Positions 46,784-53,913 of a stretch of 64,000 bases of DNA are shown piece by piece; within the stretch, counting starts at the first letter, position 1; the number at the start of each line of letters is the position of its first letter. A model generated the notes under the pieces. It was not told the origin of the DNA. It searched no databases and saw only the letters and a list, made by a program, of their open reading frames with translations. Source of the DNA: Eisenbergiella porci. GTDB taxonomy: Bacteria > Bacillota > Clostridia > Lachnospirales > Lachnospiraceae. The translations under genes and the position numbers were made by a program. The stretch lies in assembly GCF_009696275.1 (NCBI RefSeq), contig NZ_VUMI01000021.1:1-64000 (forward strand). The letters run 5' to 3'.

Positions 46784-48748
46784 GTGTACGGGAAGTTAGC
46801 CATTCAAAATATCCGCAGAAGCCTGCGGGATTATATCATTTACTTTGTGACGCTTACCTTGACTGCGGCATTGATGTACTCATTTTTGGCATTAGGCTTT
46901 TCATCAGATGTTCTTGCTATGGCAGAAAATATGTCGATGCTGACTACTGGAATTCTGCTTATGTCAGCTCTGGTTGCTTTTATGTCCTCGTTTGTGGTCG
47001 GTTATGCGATCCGCTTTATGCTGGGACGACGGAAAAAGGAATTTGCAACCTACGAACTGATTGGCATGGAAGCAAAGACAGTACGTAATTTGTTCCTTGC
47101 TGAAAACAGTATCATCGGTACAGGGGCCTTTCTGCTTGGTTCTTTGGTTGGCACAGGGCTTTCCGGTTTGCTAAATCAGGTGGTAAAAAATATCTTTGAG
47201 GTGCCGCATACCTATCAGGTTTCTTTTTCTCTCCAGGCATGGACAGTAACATTTTTGTTTTTTGCCTTGATGTATGGCTTGGGGATGCTCCGAGCGGCAA
47301 AGATTATCCGGCATCAGAAAGTGATCGATCTGCTGTATGATAACCGCAAGAATGAAGAATACCGTTTCAAATCATGCAGTCGTAGTCTTCTGGTAGTATT
47401 GCTTTCAATCGCTGCAATGGTTACAGGCGTGATTTTGCTTGGGCGGATGCTTCAGACACAAACCAATGAAGCATTTTTGTACCTTGGCGGAGCTTGCTTG
47501 CTCATTCTGGTGGGTGTTTACGAGCTGCATCGCCAGATTCCGCTTTTGCTGCACCGATTTGCAAAACAAAATTTGCGCCATAAGTACAAAGAAGAAAATC
47601 TGTTCTTCCTGGGGCAGATTGGGCGGCGCATCCATTCTGCTGGCCGGACAATGGCTGTGGTGGCGATCCTTTTGACCATATCTTTGGCAACCATGTTTGT
47701 GGGGCTTACCATGGGGGCAGGCTACAAAGCCAATATGAAAGCCTATTATCCCTATGATGCAGGCGTGGCGATTGATGCACCTTTGAAAAAATCCAGCATG
47801 GATTCCATCGTTTCCTTTACGGAGGAGCATTGTGAAGTCGAGGATTCTGTGATCTATTATCTGTATGTGGTTCCTGAAAAATCAATCGAAGCCTTGTCCT
47901 TGTCCGATTATAACCACCTGCGTGAAATCCTGGGGCTTTCTCCTATTGTCATGGGCAACAACGAATTTTTGGTTCATTGTGATACATGGAACTATATGGA
48001 CGGAATCCGGCAGGGCTTGGAGCAACAGCCGGAGATCACATTAAATGGTCGGACCTTGACCGTTGCGGAAACACCGATCCTGACAGAGCCGATGGAGCAG
48101 TATCAAATGGCCGGAACGAAGGGATATGTGCTTGTTCTGCCGGATGAAGCAGCTTCACAATTAGTCGGAGAAAAAATCCGTCTGGCGATGAAACTGGAAG
48201 ATGGCGGATACCCGGAATTAAAAAGCGACTTGAAACAATTCCTGAACAGTGGGAAATGGCAGCCGGAATTGCAGTCCGGTCAGCAGCTCCCGGAAAAAGT
48301 AACGATGGGTGTTACAGTAAAGGCGTGGGGTATTGCCAATTCGCTGACTGGATTTACAGCGATTTCATTCTGCGGATTGTATTTAAGCATTATTTTTATC
48401 ATCCTATCCTGCTCGGTTCTTGCATTTGAGCAGCTTTCTGCCATAGACAAAAACCAGAAGAATTATGCGGTCATTGACCGTTTGGGTGTACCGGGTCATA
48501 GGCAGGCTTCCCTAATCCGTAGGGAACTGTCCACAGTCTTTTTGATCCCACTGCTATTCCCTCTTTTACTAACGGTTTTGCTGATAGCAGGGGCGCAGTT
48601 CTTTTTTGGAGAGGCAATTTTGCAGCAGGGGCTTGTACCCCTTTATGGCCTGGTGACGATCCTGCTATTCTGTGCAATCTACCTGACCTATTTTGGTGCA
48701 ACGATGTTCTTGTTCAAACGGGTTATTCTTCGACCTGAAATGAGATAA
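46784..48748 (+). CDS. FtsX-type permease, CprC-like (second of pair)
   Basis: About 654 aa (VYGKLAIQNIRRSLRDYIIYFVTLTLTAALMYSFLALGFSS). The layout is like its partner: paired early membrane segments, the FATYELIGMEAKTVRNLF motif, a large outside domain, and three or four C-terminal segments. GTG 46784 is preferred because GGGAGGA lies seven bases upstream; an ATG at 46769 overlapping the previous stop is possible. Two unequal permeases after one ATPase recall CprABC in Clostridioides. No terminator is evident before the next operator copy. Confidence 0.88.
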   Translation: MYGKLAIQNIRRSLRDYIIYFVTLTLTAALMYSFLALGFSSDVLAMAENMSMLTTGILLMSALVAFMSSFVVGYAIRFMLGRRKKEFATYELIGMEAKTVRNLFLAENSIIGTGAFLLGSLVGTGLSGLLNQVVKNIFEVPHTYQVSFSLQAWTVTFLFFALMYGLGMLRAAKIIRHQKVIDLLYDNRKNEEYRFKSCSRSLLVVLLSIAAMVTGVILLGRMLQTQTNEAFLYLGGACLLILVGVYELHRQIPLLLHRFAKQNLRHKYKEENLFFLGQIGRRIHSAGRTMAVVAILLTISLATMFVGLTMGAGYKANMKAYYPYDAGVAIDAPLKKSSMDSIVSFTEEHCEVEDSVIYYLYVVPEKSIEALSLSDYNHLREILGLSPIVMGNNEFLVHCDTWNYMDGIRQGLEQQPEITLNGRTLTVAETPILTEPMEQYQMAGTKGYVLVLPDEAASQLVGEKIRLAMKLEDGGYPELKSDLKQFLNSGKWQPELQSGQQLPEKVTMGVTVKAWGIANSLTGFTAISFCGLYLSIIFIILSCSVLAFEQLSAIDKNQKNYAVIDRLGVPGHRQASLIRRELSTVFLIPLLFPLLLTVLLIAGAQFFFGEAILQQGLVPLYGLVTILLFCAIYLTYFGATMFLFKRVILRPEMR

Positions 48749-48814
48749 AAATTGAATTGCTACAAAAATGAAGCAATTCAGCCTGTTTTCTTGCTGAAAA
48801 AGAAAGCGGTTAGG

Positions 48815-48831
48815 AGATTTCTGTAACATTT
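48815..48831. promoter_or_regulatory. Orphan direct-repeat operator copy 7 at the right cargo border
   Basis: AGATTT (48815) and ACATTT (48826), 11 bases apart, with the surrounding TTTCTGTAACATTTGGT context closest to copy 1 of the left border. A GAATTGC/GCAATTC inverted repeat precedes it (48755-48780). No gene follows in range, so it is a leftover promoter or a recombination scar. Confidence 0.6.
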
Positions 48832-48884
48832 GGTCTTTATCATAGAATCAAAAGTAAGATAGAAAATGTGATTAAATCTGCCGA

Positions 48885-48912
48885 ACGACGGCAAAAGAAA
48901 AAAAGCCGTCGT
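48885..48912. terminator. Hairpin in the gap after cargo system 2
   Basis: ACGACGGC pairs perfectly with GCCGTCGT over an A-rich loop. It lacks a long T-run, so it is either a weak terminator or a structured leader. The rest of the 48749-49035 gap is AT-rich and holds only the operator copy. Confidence 0.5.
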
Positions 48913-49035
48913 ACAGCAGACACATTTCTATGCACCTATGAAGTGGCAGCTTTGAGAAATCAGAGCCGCCGTTTCTTTTTGTTTTTCCGACGATGCTCAT
49001 GCGATTAAGAGGGCGGTACACAGGAGGATACCGCT

Positions 49036-49143
49036 ATGGCAATTATCGTCATTCATAGCACCCATGAGCTTCATCAATTAAAAAAAGTCTTGTCCCTCCT
49101 CCGGGGAGGTATGGCTATCTATCAGCATTATCGTTCCATCTAA
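49036..49143 (+). CDS. Very short frame, possibly a truncated gene
   Basis: A 35-aa frame (MAIIVIHSTHELHQLKKVLSL...) starting behind AGGAGG with good spacing, and ended by TAA at 49141. A GCGCCAG/CTGGCGC terminator follows 28 bases later. It may be the start of a small backbone protein cut short. I do not recognise it. An overlapping minus-strand frame exists but has no ribosome binding site. Confidence 0.35.
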   Translation: MAIIVIHSTHELHQLKKVLSLLRGGMAIYQHYRSI

Positions 49144-49170
49144 ATCAGAAGAATAGTAGGTATTTTTGTC

Positions 49171-49206
49171 GCGCCAGTTTCCCATTGCGGAGAGCTGGCG
49201 CTTTTT
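49171..49206 (+). terminator. Terminator before the sigma-like gene
   Basis: GCGCCAG pairs perfectly with CTGGCGC over a 17-base loop, followed by TTTTTATT. Confidence 0.8.
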
Positions 49207-49260
49207 ATTGTCGATTTTTCGGGAAAGCTCCCGAAGTATGTCGCTGCCGATCCCCGCCTC

Positions 49261-49297
49261 ATTTCGATTCACTCGTCAATCGCCCATGAATCGAAAT
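49261..49297. promoter_or_regulatory. Hairpin touching the ribosome binding site of the sigma-like gene
   Basis: ATTTCGATTCA and TGAATCGAAAT form a perfect 11-base inverted repeat that ends directly against GGAGG (49298-49302), six bases before the ATG. A similar hairpin-plus-RBS design stands before the sigma-like gene at 60204. It could control translation or bind a regulator. Confidence 0.65.
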
Positions 49298-49308
49298 GGA
49301 GGTACATA

Positions 49309-49734
49309 ATGAAGAAAGTCAATCTTAGGGAGTTGTATCCTGATATATACAAAACGGATGTTTTTATAGAAGTAAGCAGTGAAGTACAAGAGGTATTCCT
49401 GACAGATAAGCGAGCAGAAGCTGCACGCCAGCGCCAGATGTATAACTACAAAGCGTACTATTCTTTGGACTGTGATAATGGTATAGAAAAAGAGGTAGTG
49501 TATCAGCCGCCGACACCAGAAATACTCTTAGAGGAAAAGCAGCTTCGAGAGCAGCTTTATGCTGCGGTGATGGCCTTACCGGAGAAGCAGGCAAAGAGGA
49601 TTTATGCTCGGTTTTATCTGGGTATGACAGTTAAAGAAATTGCCAAGACAGAAGGCGTTGATCTCAGTAGAGTGTATGACAGCATCCAACGCGGTTTGAA
49701 ATGGCTGGCTAAAAATTTGAAAAAGTTTGATTAG
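49309..49734 (+). CDS. Sigma-70 region 4-like regulator (Tn916 Orf7-like)
   Basis: A 141-aa protein. The C-terminal half carries a sigma region 4 helix-turn-helix (RIYARFYLGMTVKEIAKTEGVDLSRVYDSIQRGLKWLAKNLKKF). The N-terminal part lacks regions 1-3. Proteins of this type lie upstream of excisionase and integrase in Tn916/Tn1549 relatives and are thought to activate excision. The start follows GGAGG beside a perfect hairpin. It heads the recombination module. Confidence 0.8.
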   Translation: MKKVNLRELYPDIYKTDVFIEVSSEVQEVFLTDKRAEAARQRQMYNYKAYYSLDCDNGIEKEVVYQPPTPEILLEEKQLREQLYAAVMALPEKQAKRIYARFYLGMTVKEIAKTEGVDLSRVYDSIQRGLKWLAKNLKKFD

Positions 49735-49859
49735 CATAGCGAAAATATTGCTCTTTTTTTCATTACTATTAAAAGGACAAGTTTCCCCCTTCAACAGCAC
49801 TTTGACAATTTCATATACAGCATAACAGGTACATAACCCGTGTACGAGCGAGTGTGGAA

Positions 49860-50230
49860 CGTCGCGAAGATGGAGCAGTCAGGGAGGTGATGAACAAAGC
49901 TGCTTAGGAGCGATCTACGATTCCACAAAACGGATGGTGGCAGATCCGGCGCGAGGATTGCACGGGGGCTTAAAGATACTTCCTCACGGCCTCCTAAAGA
50001 CTTGGGGGAAACCCTGCGGCGCACGAGTAAAACGACGCTGCGGAGTTATGACAACCGCGCCAGCGGAGACCTGCTATGTTCCCATCGTCAGGGTTGCGTG
50101 GCAAATATGGCGAGAATTGAGTCATATTAAAATAGGAAGCGATTACTCTCTTTGGTGGCCGTTTTCTATTCAAAATCAGATACCATGCGCTGGCAGTTTC
50201 GGCTGCCAGCGTATTCATGTGATTTTGAAA
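49860..50230. ncRNA. Candidate structured RNA between the regulator and excisionase
   Basis: A 536-base gap without a convincing gene. From about 49860 to 50110 it is GC-rich, with many short complementary stretches and GGGGGAAACCC-like segments. At 50188-50211 CGCTGGCAG and CTGCCAGCG form a perfect nine-base hairpin, inside outer AAAATCA/TGATTTT arms (50172-50226). The composition differs sharply from the AT-rich sequence just before. It may be a regulatory RNA, a remnant intron-like RNA, or a protein-binding region for excision. Covariation across relatives would decide. Confidence 0.4.
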
Positions 50231-50270
50231 GCACGATGATAACCTTGACAGATTGGAGGGAATATAGTCT

Positions 50271-50501
50271 ATGGAAAAACTCATTACACGAAAAGAAGCT
50301 GCTGAAATCTTAGGAATCAGCATAGCAACGCTGGATGCCGCCCGTAACAACGGCTTGATCTCTTATGTGCAGTATGTTCAGAATGGCTGTGTGTATTTTA
50401 CTGCGGCAGGTCTCCAGGAGTATATCGCAAAATGCACGCACAGAGCAAAGCCAGTTGAGAGAAGCACAACTTACCGTAAGCCTCGAAGCGGAAGATCGTG
50501 A
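50271..50501 (+). CDS. xis: Excisionase / AlpA-like helix-turn-helix protein
   Basis: A 76-aa protein (MEKLITRKEAAEILGISIATLDAARNNGLISYVQYVQNG...) with the MerR/AlpA-type winged helix typical of excisionases. It would bend the element ends and steer integrase toward excision. GGAGG lies upstream. It precedes the first integrase by about 85 bases, the standard xis-int order. Confidence 0.85.
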   Translation: MEKLITRKEAAEILGISIATLDAARNNGLISYVQYVQNGCVYFTAAGLQEYIAKCTHRAKPVERSTTYRKPRSGRS

Positions 50502-50585
50502 GCCGGTCCGTATCCTTGATGGAATCAGAGAGGTCTGATAAAACAAAGGTACAGCGCTGGAAATTATTCTTAGGAGGTGGAGGAA

Positions 50586-51803
50586 TTGGCAAATAGAAAA
50601 ATAATACTTCCTCAATATGGCACAGTCATGAAAAGAGGTGTCCTATATTATAGGACCAGAATCAAAGATGCGAATGGAAAGCTCGTAGCTCTCTACGCAA
50701 AAACACCTGAAGAATTATATAACAAAGAAACGCTTGCGTTGGAACAGATTGAGAATGCCACTTTTCATCGAAAAACGCCCACGGTTGCAGAGTATTGTGA
50801 AAAGTGGCTGCTGATGCAGTCGGTTCATATACGAGCTACTACCTTGACGGATTACACCTCAAAGGTCAGGCGGCATATTATAGCGGAATTAGGAGATAAA
50901 CGGATAGGAGAGGTTAGTCTGGATGATATTCAACTTGCCCTTGTTCCGGTTTCCAAGAAATCGGCTTCGGTTTATAAATCTGTGGTGATCCTTTATAAGT
51001 CTATCTTTCGCGCAGCGATGGAAAGCAGGATCATTGACCATAACCCGACGATTTATCTGACTACAAAAGGTGGAGGAGTTCCCCAAGAGGAACGCCAGGC
51101 TTTGACAGATGAACAGGCAGAGCGCCTTTTGGATGCTATCCGGGATTTACCGCCGTATGTGTTTGTCATGATTGGTTTGTATGCGGGACTACGGCGGGAA
51201 GAAATTCTTGCGCTGCAATGGGATTCTGTATATCTGGATACAGATACTCCATATCTGACGGTAAGGCGGGCATGGCACACAGAACATAACAGACCAGTCA
51301 TCTCAGATGAATTGAAAACCAAGGCTGCGGAGAGAAATATCCCTCTCCCTGTTTGTTTGGCCGAGTGCCTGAAGGCAGCAAAAGAAACTTCGACTTCGGA
51401 GTATGTAGTTTCAAACAGGGATGGCGAACCGCTGTCCTATACGCAGTTTAAGCGGCTGTGGCAGTATATTGTTACGAGAACGGTCAAGGAACGAAGCTAT
51501 TACCGGTATGAAGATGGAAAAAGAGTAAAGCATACTGTCACACCCGTCTTGGGAGAAAAGGCCGCTCATAACGGAAAAGTGGTTTACAGCCTGGACTTCG
51601 AGGTAACACCCCATCAGCTGCGGCATACTTACATTACCAACCTCATTCATGCATCGGTAGATCCCAAAACGGTTCAATACCTGGCAGGCCATGAAAGCAG
51701 CAAGATTACTATGGACATCTATGCAAAGGTTAAGTATAACAGGCCGGATGAGTTGGTCAGATCAATGAGCTGCGCGTTTGCAAGTTGGGACGCTGCACAG
51801 TAA
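50586..51803 (+). CDS. int: Tyrosine integrase 1
   Basis: About 405 aa. The N-terminal part (ILPQYGTVMKRGVLYYRTRIKDANGKLVALYAKTPEELYNK) is an AP2-like arm-binding domain. A SAM-like core-binding domain follows (TVAEYCEKWLLMQSVHIRATTLTDYTSKV). The catalytic domain has arginine in AGLRREEIL near 200, PHQLRHTYITNL near 342, GHESS and tyrosine in MDIYAKV. TTG 50586 is chosen because AGGAGGTGGAGG precedes it and the sequence aligns with integrase 2 from there. It inserts and excises the element, followed by a terminator. Confidence 0.93.
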   Translation: MANRKIILPQYGTVMKRGVLYYRTRIKDANGKLVALYAKTPEELYNKETLALEQIENATFHRKTPTVAEYCEKWLLMQSVHIRATTLTDYTSKVRRHIIAELGDKRIGEVSLDDIQLALVPVSKKSASVYKSVVILYKSIFRAAMESRIIDHNPTIYLTTKGGGVPQEERQALTDEQAERLLDAIRDLPPYVFVMIGLYAGLRREEILALQWDSVYLDTDTPYLTVRRAWHTEHNRPVISDELKTKAAERNIPLPVCLAECLKAAKETSTSEYVVSNRDGEPLSYTQFKRLWQYIVTRTVKERSYYRYEDGKRVKHTVTPVLGEKAAHNGKVVYSLDFEVTPHQLRHTYITNLIHASVDPKTVQYLAGHESSKITMDIYAKVKYNRPDELVRSMSCAFASWDAAQ

Positions 51804-51836
51804 TAACAAAATAGGAAGTGACGCAGGAGCGAGGCA

Positions 51837-51858
51837 AGGATGTCTCGCTCTTTGTTTT
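51837..51858 (+). terminator. Terminator between the two integrases
   Basis: GAGCGAG pairs with CTCGCTC, followed by TTTGTTTT. It shows that integrase 2 is transcribed separately. Confidence 0.75.
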
Positions 51859-51951
51859 ATACCGGCCGTATCTTTGATTAAATGGAGGCTTTCTGATAAA
51901 AAGAGAGTGTAGATACGGGAACTACACATTATCAAGAAAGGACGATCAAAG

Positions 51952-53163
51952 ATGGCAAAAAAGAAAACAATGATCCCGAAGTATGGGACGATTACATTAA
52001 AAGGAATCCAGTATTACAGAACCAGGATTAAGGATGCAGATGGCAAGGAGGTAAGTTTGTATGCCACAACTTGCGAGGAACTGTATGAGAAACAATTAGA
52101 GGCGCGACAACAGGTGGAGGAAATCATCTTCCGCCGGCAGCACCCAACGGTAGCCGAGTATTGCGAGAAGTGGCTGCTGATGCAGTCGGCAAAGGTGTAT
52201 GCGTCTACACTCAGAGGTTATACGAGGGATATGCAAAACTATGTCATCAAGCCCCTGGGAGAGATGTATATGGAAGAAGTGACCGCTGATGATATTCGGC
52301 TGGCACTTGTTCCATTGTCAAAGAAATCGGAAGGCTTATACAACAAGGTTAATATGCTGCTCAAGTGCATTTTTTACGCGGCAGAGAGAAACCAAATTCT
52401 TGAACACAATCCCTGTGTGGGAATATCGGGCAAGGGCGGAAAGCCCGCAAAAAAGAGAGAGGCATTGACAGATCAGCAGGTAGCCGTGCTTCTGGATACG
52501 GTCAAAGGGCTTCCCCCCTACCTATTTATTATGCTTGGATTGTATTCCGGTCTGCGCCGGGAAGAAATCCTTGCACTGCAATGGGATTGTGTATTTTTGG
52601 ATGAGAACACCCCGTATCTATCAGTAAGGCGGGCATGGCGTACAGAGCATAACAGGCCCGTAGTCTCTACGGTGTTAAAGACTCCGGCAGCAAAAAGGGA
52701 TATTCCGATACCGAAGTGTTTGGTGGATTGTCTGAGAGAAGCGAAAGAAAATTCCATATCAGACTATGTGATCGCTGACAGCAAAGGAGAACCACTGGCT
52801 GCTTCGCAGTTTCAAAGAGTATGGCAGTATGTAGTTGTCCGCTCCACTAAGCCCCGAAACTATTATAAGTATGTAAATGGGGAGAGTATCAAATATACGG
52901 TTACTCCAACGCTGGGCATGACCCAAAAGAATCAACCCAAAATCAAATATACGCTGGACTTCGATGTGACGCCCCATCAGCTGCGGCACACTTACATCAC
53001 CAATCTTCTTTATGCGGGTGTCGATCCAAAGACAGTGCAATACCTTGCCGGACACGAAAACAGCAAAACAACTATGGACATCTATGCAAAAGTGAAGTAT
53101 AATAAACCCGAAGAGCTGTTTGGGGTAGTAAACGGTGCGTTTCATCAGGCTATTGCTGAATGA
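51952..53163 (+). CDS. int: Tyrosine integrase 2, tandem paralogue of integrase 1
   Basis: A 403-aa integrase that aligns with integrase 1 from end to end (for example IPKYGTITLKGIQYYRTRIKDADGKEVSLYATTCEELYEK; GLRREEILALQWD; PHQLRHTYITNLLYAGVDPKTVQYLAGHENSKTTMDIYAKV). All catalytic residues (R, H-x-x-R, H, Y) are present. The start follows AAAGGACG. A terminator at 53343 follows. Two intact paralogues in tandem suggest either that two related elements have fused ends or that the enzymes now serve different sites. Confidence 0.92.
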   Translation: MAKKKTMIPKYGTITLKGIQYYRTRIKDADGKEVSLYATTCEELYEKQLEARQQVEEIIFRRQHPTVAEYCEKWLLMQSAKVYASTLRGYTRDMQNYVIKPLGEMYMEEVTADDIRLALVPLSKKSEGLYNKVNMLLKCIFYAAERNQILEHNPCVGISGKGGKPAKKREALTDQQVAVLLDTVKGLPPYLFIMLGLYSGLRREEILALQWDCVFLDENTPYLSVRRAWRTEHNRPVVSTVLKTPAAKRDIPIPKCLVDCLREAKENSISDYVIADSKGEPLAASQFQRVWQYVVVRSTKPRNYYKYVNGESIKYTVTPTLGMTQKNQPKIKYTLDFDVTPHQLRHTYITNLLYAGVDPKTVQYLAGHENSKTTMDIYAKVKYNKPEELFGVVNGAFHQAIAE

Positions 53164-53342
53164 AAAAGGGCTGTTTTTTATGGTCCGCATACCGGATAAC
53201 TGAGAAGCAGAAAGCCGGAAAAGCCCGGAATATCAAGGAAAAACAGCTCAAAAACTCGCGCAGTACGGTCTCAAGGCAGCTCGTCGCGCACCTCAGTTCA
53301 GCAAGAGATAATCTGCTGTTCAAACCGTATCAAAATGGTTCA

Positions 53343-53376
53343 AAAACCCCGGAAAATCAAGGTTTTCCGGGGTTTT
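53343..53376 (+). terminator. Strong terminator after integrase 2
   Basis: AAAACCCCGGAAAA and TTTTCCGGGGTTTT form a perfect 14-base inverted repeat over TCAAGG. Confidence 0.85.
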
Positions 53377-53397
53377 ACTGTATCTAAACGGGCTGAT

Positions 53398-53600
53398 ATA
53401 GTTTGACCAAATTTGGCAAATCGAGAGCCGTTTTCACCCAATTTTTAGTGGTTAAATATAGGACAACCGGCAAAAATTGGGGTAAAAAAGGGGTTAGCGG
53501 TTAAATTATAGGACAACCGAGAGCCGATTTTTGGGGTGCTTTTCGTTCCTCCCTCCCCTCGTTTTTGGCTGTGGCAGTTTGGCATAGTTTGACCAAATTT
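53398..53600. repeat. Direct-repeat region between integrase and parA start (probable element joint)
   Basis: ATAGTTTGACCAAATTT occurs identically at 53398-53414 and 53584-53600. GGTTAAATATAGGACAACCG (53450-53469) recurs with one extra base at 53499-53519. GAGAGCCG also recurs (53423 and 53519). A CCAAATTTGG palindrome is at 53407-53416. No gene is visible from 53164 to 53770. As the region lies after int and before the parA 5' end, it is where right and left element ends would meet in a circular or tandem form, so these repeats could be arm sites for integrase or an origin. Confidence 0.6.
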
Positions 53601-53685
53601 GAATAATTGAATATTAATTTGATACAGCACTCATTATAAAATGCCTGGGTGCTTTTTTCATTTCAGGAATTCCGGCGATAGAAAG

Positions 53686-53726
53686 AGCCGTCACTTCACT
53701 TTTTATTTTGGAGTGGCGGCTTTTTC
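53686..53726 (+). terminator. Terminator before the parA 5' fragment
   Basis: AGCCGTCACT pairs with AGTGGCGGCT (one G-T pair), followed by TTTTTC. It shields parA from upstream transcription. Confidence 0.7.
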
Positions 53727-53770
53727 TATTTCCAGAAGCAACAGCAATAATCAGAAATGAGGTGAAGTCA

Positions 53771-53830
53771 ATGAACACGCAAATCATCGCCATCGCCAAC
53801 CAGAAGGGCGGCGTTGGTTATGAAAAGTAA
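53771..53830 (+). pseudogene. parA: ParA N-terminal fragment (first 16 codons), cut in Walker A
   Basis: MNTQIIAIANQKGGVG is the start of a ParA ATPase, with AGGTGA before the ATG. After CGTTGG (53812-53817) the mobile element adds YEK and a stop. The sequence completes exactly the 3' part at 152-931, whose first bases are the same CGTTGG. The two halves thus flank the whole 53.7-kb unit in opposite order. Confidence 0.9.
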
Positions 53831-53846
53831 GTTATAATGAAAAGTT

Positions 53847-53884
53847 GAGTCCATACTTTATTAGACTTCTTGTGGTATGGACTC
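53847..53884 (-). terminator. Hairpin after the recombinase gene
   Basis: GAGTCCATAC and GTATGGACTC pair perfectly over an 18-base loop, on the 3' side of the minus-strand recombinase. It matches the hairpin at 57-95. Confidence 0.65.
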
Positions 53885-53913
53885 GTTTTACTTTGCATAA
53901 TTCGGTGAAACTC

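Noticed and set aside
49078-49272. Minus-strand frame of 64 codons after the cargo
   Set aside because: It has no convincing ribosome binding site and crosses a plus-strand terminator hairpin.
53398-53600. CRISPR array
   Set aside because: The repeats are only two copies each, unequal in spacing and without uniform spacers.
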